The position numbers were made by a program, and so were the translations under genes. The notes beneath the pieces are model-generated. The model searched no databases and was not told where the DNA came from. It saw only the letters and a program-made list of their open reading frames with translations. From contig DASTPP010000140.1 of assembly GCA_035762175.1 (NCBI GenBank), positions 1 through 64,000 on the forward strand: 64,000 nt of DNA. The letters are read 5' to 3'. This document shows, in pieces, positions 55,795 through 63,393 of the stretch; position 1 is the first letter of the stretch; every line of letters starts with the position of its first letter. Source of the DNA: DASTPP01 sp035762175 (GTDB lineage: Bacteria > Myxococcota_A > Polyangia > Polyangiales > Polyangiaceae).

Positions 55795-56175
55795 CTAATC
55801 CTTCCGGTGGGGGAGCGAGGTCCAACGTCGTGCGCTTCTGCCCGTTGGGGGCGCGCAGGCCCCCTTCGCCCAGGCCGCCCGCGCCCGGCGGCCCGAGCTC
55901 GGCCTGCGTCGCGGCGTCGAGCGTGGCGTCGGCTCCGTGCGCGACGGCGAGCCGCCGCCCCCTGCGCCGGCCACCGCGGGCGGGCCGGCGTCGGGCGCGC
56001 TCGCCGCGCCACCCGGACTGCCCCCTCCGTCGTTGTCCCCCGCTCGGCCGTCGGAGGTGTCCGACTCTTGCTGCGCGCCGCCGTGGCACGCACCCGGCAG
56101 GGCGAGGGCTACAGCCCCAAAAACGACGAAGGCGCGCCTCGGCCGGGCGCTCACCATGGAATGCCGACGCGTCAT
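55795..56175 (-). CDS. Probable small lipoprotein ahead of toxin gene
   Basis: The 126-residue frame starts MTRRHSMVSARPRRAFVVFGAVALALPGAC, a lipoprotein signal, followed by an acidic Gly/Ala/Ser-rich spacer. From about residue 75 the composition turns Arg-rich, and the neighbouring frame (TLDAATQAELGPPGAGGLG) has better coding character, so a frameshift in the preceding G-rich run is likely. It ends 3 bp before the toxin start and would be co-transcribed with it, perhaps as a surface anchor. Confidence 0.5.
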   Translation of the reverse strand: MTRRHSMVSARPRRAFVVFGAVALALPGACHGGAQQESDTSDGRAGDNDGGGSPGGAASAPDAGPPAVAGAGGGGSPSRTEPTPRSTPRRRPSSGRRARAAWAKGACAPPTGRSARRWTSLPHRKD

Positions 56176-56630
56176 GAACCCGCCCTCCGCCTCTCCCCCT
56201 ATCCCCTCAAAATGAAATCCCTAGTCGGCATGACTAGGAAGCCCAGCCGCTTCTGTAGGACGCTCGCCATCGGACCGCACGCACGTTCGGCGCGACGGCG
56301 GACGCAAAATGTCCGCCGGAGGACGAAGCGCAGCGAAGGAAGGACGGCTCGGGCGTGCCGAGGCCACAAAGCGCCCCCTTCGGGGCCTGTGTAATTGTAG
56401 GAATTTCCTCGTGGTACGTGCGGTCCGGTTGCCAACGAAAAATGATTGGTCCGCCTTGGGATATGGGGCGACCGCGGGCCACCTCGCGGCAGGGTGGGCG
56501 ACATTGGGTGCCGGGAGCGCGAGCGGGCGGTCCGCCCGACACGGCCGCGAACGTCCGGACGTTTCACGCGGGTGGGCGGTGGAGCCGAACGGACGCTCGG
56601 CGCGTCCTCGGCGGCCGACGCGCCGGGCGC
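56176..56630. other. Intergenic region upstream of the toxin operon
   Basis: About 455 bp without a gene. A small hairpin (CCTAGTC, 5-nt loop, GACTAGG at 56220-56238) lies 45 bp before the lipoprotein start. AT-rich patches near 56390-56450 could be promoter. It separates the chromosomal toxin locus from the next element. Confidence 0.5.
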
Positions 56631-57755
56631 TCAGCGGGCGTCGTGGGGCGGGAGCAAGCACGCGTAGCGGAAGCCGGGCGGCGGCGCGAAGTGGTAGGCC
56701 CGCTCGTCGCCCCGTCCGCCGATCGTGGCGAAGGCGCGCCAGGCGTAGCGCGCCACGCGGACGTCCACCTTCTGCCGCGCCCGTTCCACGACCCGCACGG
56801 CGTCGTGCACGCCCGCAGCCCGCAGGCAGGCGAGCTCGCCCGCCCGCGTGACGGCGGCGCGTTCGACGAGCTCGGCGAGCGCCTCGGCCTCGTGGCGGGT
56901 GAGCTCGACGCGCTCGAGGCCCCCTCGCTCGTCGCGGCGCCACGCGGTCGCGTGGCGGCCCCGCGAGACGTCGACGGCGTCGAGCACGAAGTCGAACGCG
57001 TGGGCTTCGTCCCGCAGGAAGGCGTCGTAGGCGGCGCGGTCGAGCGCGCGCTCGCCCCGATCGGTCAGGGCGCGACAAAGCGAGGCCCGCGCCGCCGGCT
57101 CGAGCAACGCTCGACCGCCCTCGGAGAGCGCGAGCTCGCCCCCGCGCGCGGTCAAGATGTCCTCGAGGAAGGCGAGCTGCACGCGCCCCGGAGCCGCATA
57201 GCGGGCGACGAGGTCCGAGCGCACGTGCGCCGCCGTCGGCGCGAGCACGAGCGACGGGCGCGGGTGCGCCGCGCGCTCGGCCAGCAGGCCGCCGAAGCCC
57301 GGCTCCCAGGCCGCGCGCGTCAGCAGCACGTCGCCGGCCGCGCCCCCCTCGCCGCGCCGCCGGCCGAGCTGCAGCGTGTGCGGCATCGAGGCGTCGCACG
57401 GCGCGAGTTCGCCCTCGAGGCCGAGCAGGCGCCCGACGGCGCGCCCGAGGTCGGGCAGCGAGGCGAGGAGCTGCGACGCCTCCCCGCGCGCGAGGGGGAC
57501 GGGGCCGCACGCCGGCGCCCTCTGGCCGCAGACGGCGAGCAGCGGGCGCTTCGCGTCGCCCGGGTTCTCGCGGACGCGCCGCGGGCACCCGAAGCCGTGC
57601 GGGCCGCCGCACGGGTGCCAGTCGGCCGCGTCCCGGCGGACGACCCCGGCGCGCAGAAGGGCGTCGACCGCCGCGTCGCCCCAGGCCGAGCGCGCCTCGC
57701 CCTCGAGCACGGCGGGCGCGTCCGCCCGCTGCAACAGCACGAAGAAGTCTCGCAC
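56631..57755 (-). CDS. Hypothetical protein with Cys cluster and C-terminal winged-helix-like region
   Basis: The 374-residue protein has a Cys-rich central patch (CGGPHGFGCPRRVRENPGDAKRPLLAVCGQRAPACG) that looks like a zinc site. It then shows a helical region (RSDLVARYAAPGRVQLAFLEDILTARGG) and a C-terminal part (RHEAEALAELVERAAVTRAGELACLRAAGVHDAVRVVERAR). I do not recognise the family. GTG 57755 has GGGAGGGGAGGAC just upstream. It follows the next gene upstream by 45 bp on the same strand, so the two form an operon. Confidence 0.7.
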   Translation of the reverse strand: MRDFFVLLQRADAPAVLEGEARSAWGDAAVDALLRAGVVRRDAADWHPCGGPHGFGCPRRVRENPGDAKRPLLAVCGQRAPACGPVPLARGEASQLLASLPDLGRAVGRLLGLEGELAPCDASMPHTLQLGRRRGEGGAAGDVLLTRAAWEPGFGGLLAERAAHPRPSLVLAPTAAHVRSDLVARYAAPGRVQLAFLEDILTARGGELALSEGGRALLEPAARASLCRALTDRGERALDRAAYDAFLRDEAHAFDFVLDAVDVSRGRHATAWRRDERGGLERVELTRHEAEALAELVERAAVTRAGELACLRAAGVHDAVRVVERARQKVDVRVARYAWRAFATIGGRGDERAYHFAPPPGFRYACLLPPHDAR

Positions 57756-57800
57756 GTCCTCCCCTCCCGTCCGCGGCCCGCCGCGTGCCCCCGCCCCCGG

Positions 57801-58877
57801 CTACGCGCCCGCCGCCAGGAACCCCCGTCGCGCGAGGAAGCGGCGCACGAGCGGCGCGTCGCGCCGGTCGGCGAGCCGCCACCGGTTCGGCGGGTCGAGC
57901 TCGACCAGGAAGGGCGGGCGGCCGACCGGGAAGAACTCGAGCGTCCAATGCGCCACCTCGCCGAGCCGCAGCATCGCCCCGACCCGCCCCTCGGGGCCGA
58001 GCGCGCCGGCGAGGTCGTCGGCCTCGGCGCTGAGCGTGAGGTGACTCGCCTCGGGCGTTCGGACGACGAGCTTGCGCAGGCGCACCGCCCCGAGCCCGTC
58101 GATGCCCGCGGCCCCGAGCGCGCCCGGCCCGCGGTCGCCGAAGGGCGCGCTCGTCAGGCACCGGCACGGGGCGAAGGCCGCCTCGTCGCCGAAGAGCACG
58201 CGCCCGAAGAGCGCGCGAAGGCGCTCCTGCGCCCCGGGGTCGGGCGGGTTCAGCGAGAGCGTGCGCCCCGCCTTGGCGAACACGGCGACGACGGGCTCGC
58301 CCCGCTGCCCCGGGGCCCCGGCCGGGCGCGCGGGCTCGAAGACGACGACGAGCTCCTCGGCGCCGTCGGCGACGGATACCGCCGGCGCGCCCTCGCCCGC
58401 CCCCCCGTCGCCGGGGCCGCCGTGGCGCAGCGCCGCCCGGCCCGCCGGCGAGAGCGGTCGCGCCGCCCGGTCCGGCCCGGCGCAGTAGTCGACGAACCGC
58501 CCCATCGTGAGCGAGGAGAGGCGCGCGTAGGCCGCGCGGAACAGGGCACGCCGGTCGAGGTAGGCCTCGGCCGCGGCGTCGGCCGCGCGCCCCGGCGGGG
58601 CCCCGAGCGCGACGCCCGCCTCGGCCGCGAGGGCGCGCAGTTCGGCTTCGCCCTCCGGGGTGGCGAGCGCGACGAGGTCGTCGAGCAGGTGCCGCAGGGC
58701 GGCGGGCAGGTCGGGGTCGTCGCGGCGCAGGGCCGCGGCGAGCCGCGCGCGCCACCCGGGCGAGGTCGGGTCGGCGCCGCGGCGCGCGAGGAAGGCGCCG
58801 TAGGGGGCGAGCAGGCGCCCGAGCAGGCCCTCGTCGAGGCCTTCGAGCACGGGCGGCGGCAGGAGCGAGGGGGCCAT
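57801..58877 (-). CDS. Hypothetical protein, first gene of a two-gene unit
   Basis: The 358-residue protein is helical at its N-terminus (LLGRLLAPYGAFLARRGADPTSPGWRARLAAALRR, LRHLLDDLVALATPEGEAEL). The C-terminal half is beta-rich (ELVVVFEPARPAG, PVVAVFAKAGRTLSLNPPDP, GAVRLRKLVVRTPEASHLTLSAEADDLAG, HWTLEFFPVGRPPFLVELD). No motif identifies a function. It may act with the Cys-cluster protein downstream; both lie beside a site-specific recombination operon, suggesting cargo of a mobile element. Confidence 0.7.
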   Translation of the reverse strand: MAPSLLPPPVLEGLDEGLLGRLLAPYGAFLARRGADPTSPGWRARLAAALRRDDPDLPAALRHLLDDLVALATPEGEAELRALAAEAGVALGAPPGRAADAAAEAYLDRRALFRAAYARLSSLTMGRFVDYCAGPDRAARPLSPAGRAALRHGGPGDGGAGEGAPAVSVADGAEELVVVFEPARPAGAPGQRGEPVVAVFAKAGRTLSLNPPDPGAQERLRALFGRVLFGDEAAFAPCRCLTSAPFGDRGPGALGAAGIDGLGAVRLRKLVVRTPEASHLTLSAEADDLAGALGPEGRVGAMLRLGEVAHWTLEFFPVGRPPFLVELDPPNRWRLADRRDAPLVRRFLARRGFLAAGA

Positions 58878-59626
58878 GGCTCACGAGCCCTCCGCGGCGC
58901 GAGGGGCCCGCGGCGCCGACGCTCGCCCGCGGGCGAGGCGGCGACGGGGGGGAGCCGGGGCCCCGAAGCCCTCGGGGCGCGGATGCAAACGTCGTCGGGC
59001 CAAGGTGGCGGGAGAAAGGGGACCAGAGCAGGGAGCGGCAGGCGTCATGGCGGTGGGTCTCGTCGTGGGGCCGCGTCCGGCGCATGAACGGCCCCCCTCT
59101 GTCGTCCTTCTCGGTCACCTCGCTCGCCCGGTTGCTGCCTTTCTCACGCCCTTCGCAAAATGGCTCCTCCTCACTTGCCCAACGTGTGCTTTGCCGCGCC
59201 AATGTGTGCAGTTGTGCCACCTAGTAGGCTAGAGTGGATTGGCTCGGCCCTCCCGGGGCAGGAGGGTCGAGCCCGTCGCAGGGCGGGCCAGCCCGGGCCG
59301 TCTCGGCGCGTGGCCGAGGGGCGCCGTCGTCCGAACCTTCGAAGCCCGAGGGCGTGCCGAGCGTTAGGCGTGCCTCGTTTGTGCGGAAGGTTCCGCTTCG
59401 GCGGGCGGGCGTCCGTCGGCCTCGCAACCGCCCGCATCGAAGAGTTCGACCCGGGCCGTTTCGCAACAATCCGAAAGGCGATCGATGGGCGAGGCACGGT
59501 CGCGCGCGGGCCGACGAGAACGCTTGCTTCGCGGTCCGCGTCCCCTAGTGTGAGCGCACCCGCGGGCCGCCCGCCCGTCGGCGAAAGGCCCGCGTTCGCG
59601 ACGCGCGCGGCGCGCCTCGGAGGAGC
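58878..59626. other. Intergenic region between hypothetical operon and receiver gene
   Basis: About 750 bp without a convincing gene. It contains an imperfect 13-bp stem (GGCTCGGCCCTCC/GGAGGGTCGAGCC, 59241-59273) and is otherwise Arg-rich in all frames, as expected of non-coding GC-rich DNA. Confidence 0.5.
59241..59273. repeat. 13-bp imperfect inverted repeat
   Basis: GGCTCGGCCCTCC and GGAGGGTCGAGCC pair with one wobble position across a 7-nt loop. No T-run follows, so an operator or structured leader is as likely as a terminator. Confidence 0.5.
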
Positions 59627-59995
59627 ATGTCCGTCGTCCACCGATTGCTGGTCGTGAGCCCCGACGCCGAGGTGGGCCGCGCCCTCGCGGGGGCCTTCGG
59701 CGCCGAGCTCGCGGTGACGGCGGCGGCGTCGGTCGACGAGGCGCTCGCGCACCTGGGCGCGCGCTACTACCCGCTGGTGCTCGCCGACGAGGCGCTCGAA
59801 GGGCGCGGCGGCGTGCGCCTGCTCGGCGAGGTGCAGCGGCGGTCGCCCTCGACGCGCCGGGTGCTGGTGAGCGAGCGGAACGTGCCCGACCTCGACGCGC
59901 TGCGGGCGGCAGGGGTGGTCGAGCTCTTCCTGCCCAAGCCGCTCGACCCCGAAGAACTGCGTCCCTACGTGCCGGCCGCGCCGGCGGGCGCGTAG
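59627..59995 (+). CDS. Single-domain CheY-like response regulator
   Basis: The 122-residue protein is only a receiver domain. It has hydrophobic strands (RLLVVSPDAEVG, ELAVTAAASVDEAL), the phospho-acceptor Asp in YPLVLADEALEG, the strand RRVLVSERN, and the conserved Lys in LFLPKPLDPEEL. The usual acidic pair near the N-terminus is reduced (SPDAE). GGAGGAGC precedes ATG 59627. It converges with the recombinase operon and overlaps its last gene by 31 bp, an unusually tight tail-to-tail arrangement. Confidence 0.8.
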   Translation: MSVVHRLLVVSPDAEVGRALAGAFGAELAVTAAASVDEALAHLGARYYPLVLADEALEGRGGVRLLGEVQRRSPSTRRVLVSERNVPDLDALRAAGVVELFLPKPLDPEELRPYVPAAPAGA

Positions 59996-60426
59996 CGCCA
60001 GGGGCGGGCGACGAGGGCGCGGAAGCGGCGTCGCTGTTCGCCCCAGTCGAGCGCGCGCACGACGCCGCGAAGCCCCCGCTCGGTCAGCGGGCGCTCGCCG
60101 GGGCCTTCGGTGCGGAAGAGCACCTCTTCCTGCAGGTCCGGGGCGAGCAGCAAGAGGTCGAACAGTTGCGTGACGCGGGCGCGCGACAGGCCCGTCTGCC
60201 GGGCGAGGTCGGCGAGGTCGCCGGCGAGGCCGCGGGCGAGCCGTTCTTCGAAGGCGTGGGCGAGCGCGAGGGCGTAGGCGGCGCGCGCGACGCGCGCCCG
60301 GGGCGCCGGGGGCGGGGCTCCGTCGACGAAGGCGAGGCGGCGGCCGCGGCGGACGAGCGCGAGGGGGGCGCGCAGGCACGGCGCGCCGTCGCCCGACGTG
60401 CCGAAGGCGGGAGCTCGTTCGGTCAC
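59965..60426 (-). CDS. Small HTH protein linked to serine recombinase
   Basis: The 153-residue protein begins VTERAPAFGTSGDGAPCLRAPLALVRRGRRLAFVDG. It contains a helix-turn-helix (GDLADLARQTGLSRARVTQLFDLLLLAPDLQEEVLF) and a basic C-terminus (LDWGEQRRRFRALVARPWRY). Genes of this type commonly follow large serine recombinases and may control or direct them. GTG 60426 overlaps the recombinase stop (GTGA). Its 3' end overlaps the converging receiver gene. Confidence 0.8.
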   Translation of the reverse strand: MTERAPAFGTSGDGAPCLRAPLALVRRGRRLAFVDGAPPPAPRARVARAAYALALAHAFEERLARGLAGDLADLARQTGLSRARVTQLFDLLLLAPDLQEEVLFRTEGPGERPLTERGLRGVVRALDWGEQRRRFRALVARPWRYAPAGAAGT

Positions 60427-62042
60427 GCCGCCCCCTCGGCGACGCGGGGCACCGCCTCGCCTCCGCGCGCGGGGGCCGCGTGCGCCGTCGTCGCGGCCCC
60501 GGGCGTGCCCGCCACGAGCGCGCCGAAGGCGAACACGATCTCGATGCCGCCGCCTCCGAGGTCGACGACGATGCGGTCGAGCAAGGCGCCGAGCAGGCGT
60601 CGTTCGTTTTCGGGCGAGAGGGCGCCCCAGAAGGCATCGGGCTCGGCGAGCACGCCGGCGGCCCAGGTCGCGTCGCCCCGAGCGCCCGCCGCGAGGGCGA
60701 CCTTGCGTTCGACGTCCGCGGCGCGCAGGCGACAGGCGGCGAGCTCCTCCCGCACGCCGCCGGCGCGGGCAACGAGCGGCGCGGGCGCGTCCCCTCCCCC
60801 ACCTCGTTCGAGCTCGGCGGCGAGGCGCGCCTCGTCCGCCTCGAGGCGGGCGAGCTCCTTCGCGACGGCCGCGCGCTCGCGCCCGAGGGCCTCCGACGCC
60901 TCGGCGAGCCGCGCCTCGAACGCCGCGAGCGCCTGGTCGAACAACTCCGGCGCGAGCGAGCATTCGCGGAGGCGCGCTCGCACGAAGGCCTCGAGCGCGG
61001 CGGCCGGCAGCGCCCGCGCCCCGCACGCCTCGGGCCCCTCGCGGTCGCGCCGGGCGCAGCGGTAGTAGCGGTAGGCGCGCCCGGCCTTGCGCGTCGAGGC
61101 CGGCGCCATCGCGCCGCCGCACGCACCGCAGCGCACGAGCCCGGCGAGCAGGTACCGCTCGTTGCGCCCCGCCTGCCGCCGCCGCACGGCGGGCTTTTTG
61201 AGCAGCTCCTGCGTCCGGGCGAAGGTCTCTCGGTCGACGAGCGCCTCGTGCTCGCCCGGGTGCCGCTCACGCCCGTAGGGCACGAGCCCGACGTAGAGCG
61301 GGTTCTTCAAGACGCGAAGGACCGCCACCTTGGTCCAGCGGGGGCCCGGTCGGCGCACATCGTCCTCGCCCAGCCTCCCCTTGGTGCGGCGGCCGCGCGC
61401 GTTGAGCGCCCTCGCGACCAAGAAGGCGCTCTTCTCTTCGCGGTAGAGCGCGAAGGCCTCGCGCACGACGACGGCCTCGAGCTCGTTGACGACGAGCTTG
61501 CCGCCCGCGACGTCGTAGCCGAGCGGCACCGGCCCCCCGGTCCACTTGCCCCGGCGGCGCGAGGCGGCGATCTTGTCGCGCGTCCGCTCGGCGATCATCG
61601 ACCGCTCGAACTCGGCGAACGACATCAGCACGTTGAGCGTCAGCCGCCCCATGGCGTCAGCCGTGGAGAAGTTCTGCGTGACCGAGACGAAGGCGGCGCC
61701 CGCGCGCCCGAGGCGCTCCATCACGCGGGCGAAGTCGAGCAAGGAGCGCGAGAGGCGATCGACCTTGTAGACGACGACGAGGTCGACCTTTCCGGCGTCG
61801 ACGTCCTCGAGCAGGCGCTGGAAGGCGGGGCGGTCGAGAGTGGCGCCGGTGAAGCCCCCGTCGTCGTAGCGCTCGGGCAGAAGGCGCCAGCCGTCGCCTC
61901 GTCGGGCGCGGACGTAGGCCTCGCAGGCCTCGCGCTGGGCGTCGAGGCTGTTGAAGTCCTGCTCGAGCCCGGCCGCGGTCGACTTGCGGGTGTAGACGGC
62001 GCAGCGCCGCTCGGGCGGCGCGGGCGCGGCCGGGCGGCTCAT
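60423..62042 (-). CDS. Large serine recombinase
   Basis: The 539-residue protein has the N-terminal resolvase domain with the nucleophile Ser in AVYTRKST, EQDFNSLDAQREAC and YKVDRLSRSLLDFARVM. A recombinase domain follows (GKWTGGPVPLGYDVAGGKLVV, VLRVLKNPLYVGLVPYG), then a zinc ribbon (LVRCGACGGAMAPASTRKAGRAYRYYRCARR) and a coiled coil. It integrates or excises an element between att sites. ATG 62042 overlaps the preceding small gene (ATGA). Confidence 0.93.
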   Translation of the reverse strand: MSRPAAPAPPERRCAVYTRKSTAAGLEQDFNSLDAQREACEAYVRARRGDGWRLLPERYDDGGFTGATLDRPAFQRLLEDVDAGKVDLVVVYKVDRLSRSLLDFARVMERLGRAGAAFVSVTQNFSTADAMGRLTLNVLMSFAEFERSMIAERTRDKIAASRRRGKWTGGPVPLGYDVAGGKLVVNELEAVVVREAFALYREEKSAFLVARALNARGRRTKGRLGEDDVRRPGPRWTKVAVLRVLKNPLYVGLVPYGRERHPGEHEALVDRETFARTQELLKKPAVRRRQAGRNERYLLAGLVRCGACGGAMAPASTRKAGRAYRYYRCARRDREGPEACGARALPAAALEAFVRARLRECSLAPELFDQALAAFEARLAEASEALGRERAAVAKELARLEADEARLAAELERGGGGDAPAPLVARAGGVREELAACRLRAADVERKVALAAGARGDATWAAGVLAEPDAFWGALSPENERRLLGALLDRIVVDLGGGGIEIVFAFGALVAGTPGAATTAHAAPARGGEAVPRVAEGAA

Positions 62043-62242
62043 GGGCCCCCCCCGGGGGTGGACGGCTGGCGCTCCGTGGGGGGCTCGGGCCCGTCGGCGA
62101 CGTCGCGCAGGGCGCCGCCGAGCCGGCTCACGGCGTCGGCGAGTCGGCCCACGGCGTCGGCGAGCCGGGCGAGTTCGCGCACGAGGGCGGGCAGCGTGTG
62201 CTCGAAGAAGCGGTAGCCGAGTTGGGTGCGGGCGAAATCCAT
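62039..62242 (-). CDS. Small helical protein in recombinase operon
   Basis: The 67-residue protein reads MDFARTQLGYRFFEHTLPALVRELARLADAVGRLADAVSRLGGALRDVADG, an amphipathic helix with heptad repeats and a Pro-rich end. It lies between DUF2924 and the recombinase with overlaps on both sides (TGATG and ATGA), so it is translated as part of the operon. A recombination directionality partner is possible but untested. Confidence 0.75.
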   Translation of the reverse strand: MDFARTQLGYRFFEHTLPALVRELARLADAVGRLADAVSRLGGALRDVADGPEPPTERQPSTPGGGP

Positions 62243-62757
62243 CACGCCTCCGCCGCGACGGCTTCGAGCGCACGTCGGAAGAACGTGTAGCCGTTCCAGC
62301 CCGTGCCCGTGATGGCCTTGGCCACGCTCGAGAGGCTGCCGTAGCGCTCGCCCCGGAGCTCGAAGCCGCCCTCGACGACGCGCACTTCATGCGTCGTGCC
62401 TCGGTAGTCGCGCCGCAGCACGGCGCCGACGGGCGGGCAGCGCGGGTCGCGGGGGGGCGTGCCCGTGGCCAGGGCCTGGCGCTCGGCGAGGCCGTCGTGC
62501 AAGCGCGCGAGCGCCCTCGGCGCGAGCTCGGCGGCTCTGGCGCGGGCGCGCGGGCTGAGGCCGCCCTCGGCCCGCTCCTGGAGCTTGCGCGCAAGCTTCT
62601 TGACCAAATACGGCTTATTGCGCGAATGCGAAGGCTCGCCGAAGACCTCGGCGTAGCGCGCACGCAATTCGGAAACGGTCATCGACGCGAGCGGGCGCAG
62701 TTCGTCCCGCACGCGCCCGAGGTGCGCCTTCTGGGCGCCCGGGCGGGCTTGCTTCAT
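62242..62757 (-). CDS. DUF2924 protein
   Basis: The 171-residue protein fits DUF2924: a SAP-like helical segment (LASMTVSELRARYAEVFGEPSHSRNKPYLVKKLARKLQERAEGGL), then PPVGAVLRRDYRGTTHEVRVVEGGFELRGERYGSLSSVAKAITGTGWNGYTFF. The latter is a basic beta domain related to RAMA/SAND-like DNA-binding modules. The family nearly always neighbours a large serine recombinase, as here, and is thought to assist its DNA binding. ATG 62757 overlaps the preceding stop (ATGA). Confidence 0.88.
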   Translation of the reverse strand: MKQARPGAQKAHLGRVRDELRPLASMTVSELRARYAEVFGEPSHSRNKPYLVKKLARKLQERAEGGLSPRARARAAELAPRALARLHDGLAERQALATGTPPRDPRCPPVGAVLRRDYRGTTHEVRVVEGGFELRGERYGSLSSVAKAITGTGWNGYTFFRRALEAVAAEA

Positions 62758-63038
62758 GGCTCTCCTCCTCGCGCCGACCGGGGGCTCGGCGCCCGCACAG
62801 ACACGCTCTCGCGGGGCGCCCCAGCAAGCTCTTTCCGTCTCGCCCGGCGGGGCGCGCGTCTCGGTTCGGGCCCCGCGTCAAGCGCGACGTCGGCGCGACG
62901 TGGGCCAGGAGCGGGCTCGGGCGCGGCGCTCCGGGGACAGGGGTCGAGCAAGACCTCAAGCAAGCCCCTCGCGAGGGCGTCAAGGAGGGGGGCATGGGGG
63001 GCGTCCGGGGGCGCCCCGGGATCGTCGGGCGTGTGCAT
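62754..63038 (-). CDS. Disordered Pro/Arg-rich protein, first gene of recombinase operon
   Basis: The 94-residue protein starts MHTPDDPGAPPDAPHAPLLDALARGLLEVLLDPCPRS and ends in a basic Arg/Pro/Ser stretch (PRRARRKELAGAPRESVSV). It has one short helix and no known fold. GGGGGAGACG directly precedes ATG 63038, and the bipartite promoter-like motif ends 11 nt upstream. Its stop overlaps the DUF2924 start. The gene is supported by its start signals more than by its sequence. Confidence 0.65.
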   Translation of the reverse strand: MHTPDDPGAPPDAPHAPLLDALARGLLEVLLDPCPRSAAPEPAPGPRRADVALDAGPEPRRAPRRARRKELAGAPRESVSVRAPSPRSARGGEP

Positions 63039-63049
63039 CGTCTCCCCCA

Positions 63050-63082
63050 AGCAAGGCCAGGCGACGACCCACTCGGGGACAC
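63050..63082 (-). promoter_or_regulatory. Bipartite promoter-like motif, copy 6
   Basis: On the minus strand: GTGTCCCCG, 15 nt, GGCCTTGCT, ending 11 nt before ATG 63038 at the head of the recombinase operon. It is the only copy outside the prophage block, 40 kb from the others. Confidence 0.6.
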
Positions 63083-63393
63083 CAACCCGGTACGATTTTG
63101 TGCTGTCCCCCCGTAGGCGCTCTCCGACACGCGGGCGGCCAGCGTCCTGGGTCAGGAGGCCGCCGCGGCCCCTGGTCGCGCGGTCCCCGCCCCCGAGGCC
63201 GATGGCACCGGCGGCCAGGGGTGGATGAAGGGCCATCCACCGATTCGATGGTCAGCCCAGAAACCCCGCCGAAGTGCGTATTCGCCCCGACACCCTGATG
63301 GGAGAATCAGGGGTCGGAGCTTCCGGAGGCGGCGTTCTCCGAACGCGTGGCGCCTGCGCGGCGCAGGACCGGAACCCGCACACGCCTCCGAGC
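63083..63393. other. Divergent control region between recombinase operon and amidoligase
   Basis: About 310 bp without a gene. A hairpin CCCTGAT, 6-nt loop, ATCAGGG (63293-63312) lies 80 bp before the amidoligase start. No further copy of the bipartite motif points toward the amidoligase. Confidence 0.5.
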
